Positions 52,327 through 60,965 of a stretch of DNA of 63,567 bases are shown one piece after another; position 1 is the first letter of the stretch; each line of letters starts with the position of its first letter. The translations under genes and the position numbers were made by a program. The DNA is taken from assembly GCA_903881665.1 (NCBI GenBank), contig CAIRUC010000040.1, positions 1 to 63,567 on the forward strand, given 5' to 3'. Below the pieces are notes generated by a model. That model was not told the origin of the DNA, made no database searches, and was given only the letters and a program-made list of their open reading frames with translations. The stretch comes from an uncultured Bacteroidota bacterium. Lineage in GTDB: Bacteria; Bacteroidota; Bacteroidia; AKYH767-A; OLB10.

Positions 52327-54405
52327 CTAGTGAATTCTTTTTTGACGCTGATTAAATAGTAGTGATAACCTTTGTGCGATTCTAAATCCAAATAAATTAT
52401 AAATAATCATGTATTTTGATGATGATGATGATGAAATAGGTTTGCCTTCATTTATAATATATTGTTTATGTAATGTGATGGCTTCATTTTTGTCGTATAG
52501 ATATAAGACTCTTAACGCATCAAATACACGATTAATAAATGTTTGCTTTATTTCGGGAGTAAGTTGATTGTTTTCTTTTAAATAATAGAATATACGTGTG
52601 CGTAGGGCAATAAATCGTTTCCATTTTTCTGCTGGATTAGACTTAGTTATTGACCCAAATGGTCGTTCACGATTAATGTTCACTATTTTATTGTCGATTA
52701 AAACAATTGCATTTTTCTGCAACATTCTAAACATGAGATCATATTCTTGACTGCTCTTTAATGATTCTGACCATCCGTTTATTTCGAGAAGTCTCGATTT
52801 TTTGAATAGGTTAGAGGTGGTTACGCCAAGCATTGCATTCATTAGTTTAGCCCACGGCTCTCCTGGTTCGTATACTAGTAGTTTTTCGGTTCCGTCTATG
52901 AATAATTTTTTGCAACTTCCTACTATAATGTCAGGCCTTGTAACAGCACTTTCAATTAGTCCTGTTTGATATTCTAGTTTCGTATTGATGAGTATATCAT
53001 CTGCGTCGAAAAATTGAATATACTCTCCTCTAGCAACGGCTAACCCACGATTTCTCGTATAGGTGGCACCACGATTTCCATCATTAATAAGCATTTGAAT
53101 TTTGCCTGGAAATTCTATTTGTAGTCGTTTAACTATTTCAACTGTTTCATCAGATGATCCGTCGTCTACACAGATAATTTCTAATGGCGGAGCAGATTGT
53201 GCTATTACCGATCTTAATCCTTCTTCTATGTAGAAGGCTACATTATAGCAGGGCACTACAACAGATATTGTTGTTGTGCTTGTGGTCTTCGTTCCTTGGA
53301 TATCGGTACTGTTATTTGTAAAATGAGTAACAGCAGATTCTTTTTTGTAAGTGGATAAATATTCAGCAACAATTTTTAAGTAGTCGCTTTCAATAGTGTA
53401 TTTATTAAAAATAGTCGTTAAAAACTTATCAAGCGTCTTTAAATTATGACGGCTCAACATTTTCGGGTGAGAAACAAAATGCATAAAATCGTTTTGTTCA
53501 ATAAATTTATTATATAAAGGCATTTTTACAATACTCATCAATTCAACCGATGCAGGTTCTTTCGAATTGTCTGAAGTAGAAACTCCACTTTCAGAAATAG
53601 GTAATACATCTTGTAATCTTTTTGACTGTTGGCCGATGCCTCTTTTATAGGTATGATCGTTTAAGAGTTTGAATAGTATTTTGCGATGTATCTTGTCGGC
53701 TTTATTATATACTGAATTGATCGATAATATAGAGCTGGATACTTGAATGAAATTTCCGTTTCGATCCTCTAATGAGGCTTCGTTATTAAATGCGTATATA
53801 GGTTTATTTGGAGCATTGCTAAAATCGAAATATTGCGCATTGGAGAATTGATATAATCCTGCCATAATGCTAAAGTCGTATTTTATTCCAAAGCGTTCGA
53901 AGTATGGTTTGAAATCACTAAAGGGTTGTATAGACCAACCTCCAGCTCTAAAACCATTAATTTGGTATTTTGCATCAACGGAATTTATGATTGTATTTAA
54001 TATTCTAAACGACTCTCTAAAAACATATTCTCGATCTTTTTCTTCTAAATTGTGAAATCGATATTTTTTTACTTCTGACAGGTTGAATTGATGCTTTATA
54101 GAATCATATTCCGCATCTAACCAATGAGGATGAATATGAGGGAAAATATAATGACCATCAATAATTAATTGCTTTATCTGGTCAGAAATAATTTTAAGAT
54201 CGGCTGCACATGCAGCAAATCTATTTGTATATTTTTCTAATGTAATTAAGTAGGTGGTATCTACAAAAAAAATGGCTTTAATGCCTTTTGGATTAATAAT
54301 TTTCCTGATTAGTTCAGTGGGTTCAATGATACTTTCAATAGGCTGACCGCTCCTTGGCCCTAGAAAGAGTTCGTAGTCAAAAGTAAGGAGCAGGTTCTTC
54401 TTCAT
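52327..54405 (-). CDS. Fusion of polysaccharide-deacetylase-like domain and GT2 glycosyltransferase
   Basis: 692 aa, about twice a normal GT2. Residues 1-350 resemble NodB-type polysaccharide deacetylases: LLTFDYELFLG with the first metal Asp, HIFPHIHPHW-type His pair near 90-97 and NGFRAGGWS near 148-156. A short linker rich in T and S (about 365-380) leads to a GT2 domain: ISVVVPCYNVAFYIEEGL, EIICVDDGSSDET, FFDADDILI and SQEYDLMFRML. A serine run lies near the C-terminus. One polypeptide may thus add a sugar and remove its N-acetyl group, or the first domain may act on the product of WecB. 11 bases before the GT4-like gene. Confidence 0.82.
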   Translation of the reverse strand: MKKNLLLTFDYELFLGPRSGQPIESIIEPTELIRKIINPKGIKAIFFVDTTYLITLEKYTNRFAACAADLKIISDQIKQLIIDGHYIFPHIHPHWLDAEYDSIKHQFNLSEVKKYRFHNLEEKDREYVFRESFRILNTIINSVDAKYQINGFRAGGWSIQPFSDFKPYFERFGIKYDFSIMAGLYQFSNAQYFDFSNAPNKPIYAFNNEASLEDRNGNFIQVSSSILSINSVYNKADKIHRKILFKLLNDHTYKRGIGQQSKRLQDVLPISESGVSTSDNSKEPASVELMSIVKMPLYNKFIEQNDFMHFVSHPKMLSRHNLKTLDKFLTTIFNKYTIESDYLKIVAEYLSTYKKESAVTHFTNNSTDIQGTKTTSTTTISVVVPCYNVAFYIEEGLRSVIAQSAPPLEIICVDDGSSDETVEIVKRLQIEFPGKIQMLINDGNRGATYTRNRGLAVARGEYIQFFDADDILINTKLEYQTGLIESAVTRPDIIVGSCKKLFIDGTEKLLVYEPGEPWAKLMNAMLGVTTSNLFKKSRLLEINGWSESLKSSQEYDLMFRMLQKNAIVLIDNKIVNINRERPFGSITKSNPAEKWKRFIALRTRIFYYLKENNQLTPEIKQTFINRVFDALRVLYLYDKNEAITLHKQYIINEGKPISSSSSSKYMIIYNLFGFRIAQRLSLLFNQRQKRIH

Positions 54406-54534
54406 GTTTTTGGGCTATGCAAAGGTAATAATCCCTTTAAATAGTGCATTATTTTCTAGAGTAGGAGGTGATGTACGTTTAAGTTAAGGTTTTGTTGCTT
54501 TCACTGATGGAGTTGGGCTTAATTTATATTGTTG

Positions 54535-55539
54535 CTATTGCGTTTCTTGATCAATTATGTCTTTTTGTTTACTTTTCCCTTGTCGAATGCCAACTAAAAA
54601 ATCATAAATTTTCATTGGTAGTGGCGAAAGATCGATTTTCCATAAATATCCTTCTTTTAATACGCCTCCGAAGCCTTTTTTAAATCTGAATACTCCTTGA
54701 AGCGATTCGTTCGAACTGTTCAGCCGAACCCCTACTAAGTCGTAGTTTTTTACTCCTTTATTCCTAAGATGTTTCATCATCTCAAAATGTAGATGCTTCA
54801 TTCCCCCGTACAGCTTAGTTTCTCCTACTGATCCTGCATGAGTGCAGAGTGCCGAATATTTTGTGTAAATTATAAAGATGGCGCCTATCGGTCGATCTTC
54901 TTCATATACAACACCGGTTTCTATATGGTCTTCTCCGAGGCCTGAATATAATGACTTAAAATAGTCAATGGAGTCGCGGTGAATTTTAGCTCTTTCGGTG
55001 GTGGCCGAGTACATCGAATAAAAATCCTCGAATGATTTTCTGCCAAAGGCTATTCTCCCTCCATTTTTGATGCTATGTTGAACGGCTTTATTGTATTTAA
55101 TGTCGTAGCTGTTCAATATAGTTTCGTCTTCTTTTCCTTCAAGTGAAATTATGTAGGTTCCAAATTTACAGAATGTAGATTTATCCGCAACTCCAAGCAT
55201 AATTCCGAATGGATGCGGCTGAATTAGTCGGTGAATAATTTTCTTCGTTTTTAGAAATGTAACGAGTTGGTTAATGAAGTTGGTTTGTTGCGACGTGTTT
55301 AATTCAATTGCATTTGCAACTGGTGCATGCAAAATTTGTCCGAATAGAAATTGCTTTACCTTAATAAGACGTATTGGAATAAATATTTTTAAAACAGTGT
55401 CTTCAATAATTATTACGTTATTGTTATGATGATCTTTATAAAAAGCAGAAAATCCTTCGATAAACTGTACAGGCCAATTATCATCAAAAATAATATTTGG
55501 TGATGGATAATTGTTATCTGTATAACTATAAATTTTCAT
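54535..55539 (-). CDS. FemAB/GNAT-like acyltransferase
   Basis: 334 aa with two GNAT-like halves. The C-terminal half has AVQHSIKNGGRIAFG, TERAKIHRDSIDYFKSLY, RPIGAIFIIYTKYSALCTHAG and FRFKKGFGGVLKEG, the last being a strong signature of FemA/FemB-like transferases (F..KKGFGG). FemAB enzymes move amino acids from tRNA to amino sugars; relatives in exopolysaccharide loci are thought to modify the repeat unit. About 130 bases separate it from the downstream fusion gene and 74 from wecB. Confidence 0.8.
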   Translation of the reverse strand: MKIYSYTDNNYPSPNIIFDDNWPVQFIEGFSAFYKDHHNNNVIIIEDTVLKIFIPIRLIKVKQFLFGQILHAPVANAIELNTSQQTNFINQLVTFLKTKKIIHRLIQPHPFGIMLGVADKSTFCKFGTYIISLEGKEDETILNSYDIKYNKAVQHSIKNGGRIAFGRKSFEDFYSMYSATTERAKIHRDSIDYFKSLYSGLGEDHIETGVVYEEDRPIGAIFIIYTKYSALCTHAGSVGETKLYGGMKHLHFEMMKHLRNKGVKNYDLVGVRLNSSNESLQGVFRFKKGFGGVLKEGYLWKIDLSPLPMKIYDFLVGIRQGKSKQKDIIDQETQ

Positions 55540-55613
55540 AACGCTATAGTAAATATAGCAAAAAGTGTATTTCTAATTGAGATACACTTTTTGATTAATA
55601 GGATTCATTGAAA

Positions 55614-56738
55614 TTAGTTATAAAGTGCAGCTTTATCTTTCAGTAATAGCTTTGAACATATCTCTAAAATTCGTTCTGTTGAATGCCCATCCCATAATGG
55701 AGGTATATTCCCTTTTTTATATGTTCCAGCAATAATTTCATTAATTTTATTTTGTACGGTGGTAATGTCAAATGGAACTAGTTCATTGGTCCCTATCCAT
55801 ACTGTACTTGGGCGTTCTGTATTCGGACGTAGCGTTAAGCATGGAACTTTTCTGAAGGTAGTTTCTTCTTGTATTCCACCACTATCGGTAATTACAAATC
55901 GACATTCTGCTGTTAGTTTTTGGAAAGCGAAATAGTCGAGTGGTTCAGTAAGTATAATACGTGAATTTGATTTTACCCTGTCCATTAATCCGAAGTGTTC
56001 TAGTTTAGCGAGCGTTCGCGGATGAATAGGGAAAACGAGATCATAATTTTTATTTACATATTCGATAATGTCAAGTAGTTTGTTTAACCCTTCTTCAAAA
56101 TCAACAGTGGCAGGTCGATGCATTGTCATTAATACAAACCCCTGAGGATTTAATTTATATTGACTTAATATTGCACTCTCTTTAATTTTTAAATCAAAAC
56201 CAACAAGCGTGTCAATCATCGTATTTCCTACAAAATAGATTGATTCTTTATCACGACCTTCTTTCATCAAATTATCAAGTCCACTTTGTTCTGTTACAAA
56301 GTAGTAATCCGAAATTTCATCAGTGAGTAAACGATTTATTTCCTCTGGCATACTTCTATCGTAACTTCTTAACCCGCTTTCAAGATGGGCTACTTTACAT
56401 CCCGTTTTATGCGCAGTGAATGCTGCTGCAAACGTGGAGTTAACGTCCCCTACTGCCATTATCATCGCTGGCTTGAAGTCGTTTATTACATTTTCAAGAC
56501 GAATCATTATTTCGCCCATTTGGGTATTTGCAGAGGCTTGCGGAATATTTAAATAGTAATCGGGTTCTAATTCGAACTGCGTAAAAAATACGTCGGCCAT
56601 TTTAGCATCATAGTGCTGTCCTGTGTGAACAATTTTAATATCAAAGGGATTCCCCATCGCTTCATTTACTTTCTTGAAACGGGTGATTTTGATAAAATTG
56701 GGACGCGTTCCAACAACTATTAATATTCGGTTATTCAT
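55614..56738 (-). CDS. wecB: UDP-N-acetylglucosamine 2-epimerase (non-hydrolysing)
   Basis: 374 aa from ATG 56738; a frame further up would overlap the SGNH gene and lacks homology. Signature blocks are IVVGTRPNFIKI at the N-terminus, HTGQHYD near 37-43, HLESGLRSYDRSMPEEINR near 110-128, and FVITDSGGIQEE near 286-297. It interconverts UDP-GlcNAc and UDP-ManNAc, predicting ManNAc or a derivative in the glycan. Seven bases after the SGNH gene. Confidence 0.95.
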   Translation of the reverse strand: MNNRILIVVGTRPNFIKITRFKKVNEAMGNPFDIKIVHTGQHYDAKMADVFFTQFELEPDYYLNIPQASANTQMGEIMIRLENVINDFKPAMIMAVGDVNSTFAAAFTAHKTGCKVAHLESGLRSYDRSMPEEINRLLTDEISDYYFVTEQSGLDNLMKEGRDKESIYFVGNTMIDTLVGFDLKIKESAILSQYKLNPQGFVLMTMHRPATVDFEEGLNKLLDIIEYVNKNYDLVFPIHPRTLAKLEHFGLMDRVKSNSRIILTEPLDYFAFQKLTAECRFVITDSGGIQEETTFRKVPCLTLRPNTERPSTVWIGTNELVPFDITTVQNKINEIIAGTYKKGNIPPLWDGHSTERILEICSKLLLKDKAALYN

Positions 56739-56745
56739 GCGGGTA

Positions 56746-57684
56746 TTAATTTTTGAGGGTATTTGTAAAGATACCATCTTTAAAGAGTTCGTCAATTAGT
56801 AAAGTATTAAATATTTCTACGCCATTGTTGTGTAAATGGTTCTCGTCAGCGAAGAATTTCAAGTCTGTTAATCCCTTTGCCCCGGTATAATCGTATAGTT
56901 TAACGCTGTATTTATTTAAAATAGGGTTAATATCGTTTAAAAAGGCTTGGTGCTCAACAGGAAAATACAAATAGGGCAGAGGGTGTTCAACCGCTGCTAC
57001 TTTGAATCCCGATGAAGTTAAATAGGATAGTAGTTTGTCGAAATAATTAAGTTGATAATTGTTTGTTTTGTACTTCCATTTGACTTCTTCATGTGGGTTT
57101 TTTAGCTGATTATAGAGAGGTATATATCCATCTTTCATAATTTCTTTATTGAGAAATAACGGATGGCTAAATTTATTGAATTGCCGAAGGGTGTACATGT
57201 TTATTGCTCTAATATCTTTCGATGCTAATGCGATATGTATCGCCGTTTTTTCTTTATTAATGTTCTGAATGAAATCTGAAATGGATTCTAGGTTTTGAAA
57301 GGTCATTACTCTATCGTAAACATCCAGTATTACAACTTTACAGTTGCTATGGGTGATATATTCTTTTGCTAGATAATAGGAACACATCAAATTTTGATCG
57401 TCTGTACCTAAATTATGCATTTTAATTCCTTTAGCTTTAAAAACTTCCGGATTGTATCCATGCAGTGCATGCGATGAACCTAATACAAAGGCATCATAGG
57501 ATTCTTTTTCGTTGAAAGCTCTAAATTTTCTATACGTTTTTCCTCCTTCCCATACTTGGCCTGATGTAGCGCGATATACTAATGGAATTCCACCAACTTT
57601 AATAGCAAAAAAAACCGCGAAAACAATCAAGTATGTTGTAACCGATAAAAAGATAAGCAATATTGTTTTTTTTAGTAATGGCAT
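56746..57684 (-). CDS. SGNH-hydrolase-like O-acetyltransferase partner of MBOAT
   Basis: 312 aa. N-terminal membrane anchor (about 5-28), then a periplasmic SGNH-like domain: LGSSHALHGYNPE at 68-80 (nucleophile Ser71 likely) and a C-terminal ADENHLHNNG with Asp280 and His283 forming the D-x-x-H pair. Immediately downstream of the MBOAT gene (5 bases). MBOAT plus SGNH pairs such as AlgI/AlgJ or PatA/PatB carry acetyl groups across the membrane and put them on polysaccharide hydroxyls; this pair should do the same. Confidence 0.8.
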   Translation of the reverse strand: MPLLKKTILLIFLSVTTYLIVFAVFFAIKVGGIPLVYRATSGQVWEGGKTYRKFRAFNEKESYDAFVLGSSHALHGYNPEVFKAKGIKMHNLGTDDQNLMCSYYLAKEYITHSNCKVVILDVYDRVMTFQNLESISDFIQNINKEKTAIHIALASKDIRAINMYTLRQFNKFSHPLFLNKEIMKDGYIPLYNQLKNPHEEVKWKYKTNNYQLNYFDKLLSYLTSSGFKVAAVEHPLPYLYFPVEHQAFLNDINPILNKYSVKLYDYTGAKGLTDLKFFADENHLHNNGVEIFNTLLIDELFKDGIFTNTLKN

Positions 57685-57689
57685 TAGCT

Positions 57690-59141
57690 TTAAAATTGAA
57701 AGTAAATAAAGTGAATGTCTCCAAAAAATCCGAAAAGTATAATTCCTGTAACTACAAGTGAATACGTGATGTATTTTACAAAGGTATTTTTGAATGCTAT
57801 TCGATTCTTAACAACATTATCCATAATTGGATCCGCAATCATAAATCCGCCAATTAATGCAAAAAGGAATAATGTTCTTCCTAAATTTTTTTCGCCAACA
57901 GAAAATATATCTAAAGTGTGAATTAAGGGTTGCAGTCCGAATTTTAATTTTGCTATTGATTTAATAATGATGCTTGCATCAGTAAATGACGTTGCTCTGA
58001 AAAAGATCCAAGCAAACAATACGAGATGAAAAGTTACAATCATATTGACCGTATTTGTAATCATATTTTCCGGTACATTGATGGATTTAAATAACTTTTC
58101 TTTTTGAATCGCAATGATTAGATAGATTCCATGTAAGAATCCCCAAATAATAAAATTCCAATTTGCTCCATGCCAAATTCCACTAATGGTAAATACAATC
58201 ATCAAATTTAACATCATTCGCGATGTTTTAACTTTATTTCCGCCTAAAGGAATGTAGAGATAGTCTTTAAGCCATGAACTTAATGATATATGCCATCTGT
58301 TCCAAAATTCTTTTATGCTCTTAGAAGTATAGGGCGTTCTAAAATTTTCCATTAATTCAAATCCCATCGTTTTTGCGGCTCCAATGGCAATATCAGAGTA
58401 TCCGGAGAAGTCACAGTAAATTTGTATTGCAAATAAATAAGTGGCGAATAATAGAGTTAAACCCGTTTGTTGTTCAGGGTGTGTGTACGCAATATTTACC
58501 ATGCTTGATATATTATCTGCGACTACAATTTTTTTGAAAAAGCCCCAAAGCATTAGTAATAATCCGTCACGTACGTTTTCGTATTTGTATTTTTTTTCGG
58601 TATGAAATTGATGTAATATGTTTTGTGGTCGCTCAATAGGCCCTGCCACTAGCTGTGGATAGAACATTACATATAGCGCATAATATCCGAATCTGCGTTC
58701 TGCTTTTTGTCGGTTATAATAAACTTCAAATGTATAGCTCATTGCTTGAAAAGTATGAAACGATAATCCTATCGGTAGCGCGATGCCTATATATCTAATA
58801 GCGGTCGGATGTCCGTTTAATAATGTTCCTGCAATATTGAGATTGTCGAGAAAAAAATTATAATATTTAAATACAGCAAGTGTGCCTATGTTCGCAATAA
58901 TACTTGCCAATAATAGTAGTTTCTTTCGCTTTTTAGATTTTCCAGATTCTATAAATAGTCCAGCATAATAGTCAATAATAATGGTTCCTAATAAAATAAG
59001 TAGGTATGCAGGAATAAAGTACATATAAAAAAAGCAACTCGCTGCTAATAATAAAATCCATCTGTATTCATGTTTTATTGCATAAAACAATAGTGTTACC
59101 AATGGAAAAAAAAAGAGAAAGTCAAGCGAGTTAAAAAGCAT
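57690..59141 (-). CDS. MBOAT-family O-acyltransferase (AlgI-like)
   Basis: 483 aa, about 11 membrane segments. Conserved MBOAT features: YPQLVAGPIERPQ near 161-173, YCDFSGYSDIAIG near 242-254, FWNRWHISLSSWLKDYLYIPLGG (His284) and the invariant His324 in SGIWHGANW. Same layout as AlgI, DltB and PatA. It passes acyl groups from the cytoplasm to the periplasmic partner encoded next. Lies 20 bases after the ABC transporter gene. Confidence 0.93.
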   Translation of the reverse strand: MLFNSLDFLFFFPLVTLLFYAIKHEYRWILLLAASCFFYMYFIPAYLLILLGTIIIDYYAGLFIESGKSKKRKKLLLLASIIANIGTLAVFKYYNFFLDNLNIAGTLLNGHPTAIRYIGIALPIGLSFHTFQAMSYTFEVYYNRQKAERRFGYYALYVMFYPQLVAGPIERPQNILHQFHTEKKYKYENVRDGLLLMLWGFFKKIVVADNISSMVNIAYTHPEQQTGLTLLFATYLFAIQIYCDFSGYSDIAIGAAKTMGFELMENFRTPYTSKSIKEFWNRWHISLSSWLKDYLYIPLGGNKVKTSRMMLNLMIVFTISGIWHGANWNFIIWGFLHGIYLIIAIQKEKLFKSINVPENMITNTVNMIVTFHLVLFAWIFFRATSFTDASIIIKSIAKLKFGLQPLIHTLDIFSVGEKNLGRTLFLFALIGGFMIADPIMDNVVKNRIAFKNTFVKYITYSLVVTGIILFGFFGDIHFIYFQF

Positions 59142-59161
59142 AATTCAATAATTAGTTGTGC

Positions 59162-60952
59162 TTATATTACCTTTTCTAGGAGTTCCTTGTATGTATAAAT
59201 TCCGTCAATTCGCCCATCTTTTAATTCATAGATGCGGTCGCAATTTCTTAGTGTTGTGATTCGATGAGCAATAATAAATATTGTTTTATGAGAATCAGAA
59301 AGCAAATCGATCGCATCACTTACTTCTTGTTCGGTTTGATTGTCGAGTGCCGATGTAGCCTCATCAAATATTAATACCTGTGCATTTCTATACAGCGACC
59401 TAGCAATACTGATTCGCTGCCGTTGTCCTCCCGATAGTTTCGAGCCTCGCTCGCCTATGATCGTGTCAAGACCTTCAGGTAATGAATCTATTAAATTGTC
59501 AAGTGATGCTTGACTAACGGCAAGGCGTACCCGATTTTCATCTGGCTTCCATTCTCCAAATGTGATATTATCACGAATGGTAGTGTCCATTAAAAAAATA
59601 TCTTGTTTAACATATCCAATCAGATTTCTCCAACCTCGTATGTGTTCAAGTTCTAATTTTTTCCCATCGATACAAATTTCCCCTTCTTGTTCTTCGTAAA
59701 ATCTCAGAAGCACATTCATGAGTGTCGTTTTGCCTGATCCTGAAGAGCCAACAATTCCTATTTTCTCGCCTTTTATTACTTCAAGTGAAATGTTTTTTAA
59801 TGTTGGAGTTTCAGTTCCTGGAAAAATAAACGATAAGTTATTAATTAGAATATTTTTTTCGAATGCAACAGGAACTTGTAAGGGCTCATTTTCTTTTAAC
59901 TTTTCAATATCGCTGTAAAGATGGAGGCTATCCATTGCAACGAGATTCTTTTGAATATAAACCATCGAGCTAATAATTCTATTTAGTGATGGCATTAATC
60001 GATAGGCCGCTGCAGCGAATAAACTTACCATTACAATTGCTTGGTCACTATTGTCGGTAAGAAAAATGGCATAAATAAAGATGAGTACAATTCCTGTTAG
60101 CGCAACTAATTCATTTGCCCGAATAGGAATTAAATTTTGTAAATACGATTTCATATTTAAGCTGTGATAGCTTTGTTGAAGTCGTAAAAATTTATCTCTG
60201 TAATAATCTTCTCGATCGGCTAACTTAATATCAATATAACCACTAATGGTTTGATGGAGTGTTCCCATCGATTGCGGAAAAATCATGTTCATTTTCGCAC
60301 CTATAATCGATGATTTGTTTCGAAGCAATCGATAAATCAGCCAAGTTGCTGGTCCAATCATGCAAGCAATAAAAAGAAATAATTTTATATCATATAAAGC
60401 AATTCCGCTAACAATTAAGAGCACAATAAATCCTTCTGATAATATCATTATCAATGGAAGTACTACCCACGAAATATAGGAGGTGGGGTTATTGATTATA
60501 CTGTGTAAAATAGTACTGCTTTTTAATCCAGTAAACGTGTGGAAATCGAGATTAAAAAATTTGTTAAACTGACGTTTCGTAATGTCACGTGCAATTTGTG
60601 TGCTAAATTTTGTTTGTAGATAGTTCACAAATAATCCAAATGCACTTTTGAAAACAAAAAAACCAAATACGATTAAAATGATGACCAGCAAAAAATTTTT
60701 ATCGCTCGTAAATCCAAATGTATCATATAGATAATGTAATTTGTTGCTTTTGTGAATAGCTTTCGGGTCTGCAGCAAGTTTTACTAACGGGAGAATAGAA
60801 GCTAATCCAAATACATCAAATATGGCCGATAGAAATATAAGAATAGTCAATCCACCCATCTTCCTTTTTTGAGGAGCAGTAAGATTTAATCGTAGACTAT
60901 TAATAGCCCTTGACAATGCTCCGTTTCTATCTACGTCGTTCTCTATTGACAT
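59162..60952 (-). CDS. ABC exporter, lipid-linked-oligosaccharide flippase type (half transporter)
   Basis: 596 aa: membrane domain with six segments (about 30-320), then a nucleotide-binding domain. Walker A GSSGSGKTT near 395-405, signature LSGGQRQRISIARSL, Walker B VLIFDEATSALD and switch His in IFIIAHRIT. Single-gene half exporters such as MsbA and PglK move lipids or lipid-linked glycans. No Wzx is present in this locus, so this protein is the best candidate flippase for its repeat unit. 13 bases after the Wzc-like gene. Confidence 0.9.
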   Translation of the reverse strand: MSIENDVDRNGALSRAINSLRLNLTAPQKRKMGGLTILIFLSAIFDVFGLASILPLVKLAADPKAIHKSNKLHYLYDTFGFTSDKNFLLVIILIVFGFFVFKSAFGLFVNYLQTKFSTQIARDITKRQFNKFFNLDFHTFTGLKSSTILHSIINNPTSYISWVVLPLIMILSEGFIVLLIVSGIALYDIKLFLFIACMIGPATWLIYRLLRNKSSIIGAKMNMIFPQSMGTLHQTISGYIDIKLADREDYYRDKFLRLQQSYHSLNMKSYLQNLIPIRANELVALTGIVLIFIYAIFLTDNSDQAIVMVSLFAAAAYRLMPSLNRIISSMVYIQKNLVAMDSLHLYSDIEKLKENEPLQVPVAFEKNILINNLSFIFPGTETPTLKNISLEVIKGEKIGIVGSSGSGKTTLMNVLLRFYEEQEGEICIDGKKLELEHIRGWRNLIGYVKQDIFLMDTTIRDNITFGEWKPDENRVRLAVSQASLDNLIDSLPEGLDTIIGERGSKLSGGQRQRISIARSLYRNAQVLIFDEATSALDNQTEQEVSDAIDLLSDSHKTIFIIAHRITTLRNCDRIYELKDGRIDGIYTYKELLEKVI

Positions 60953-60965
60953 AATTTACTATTTG

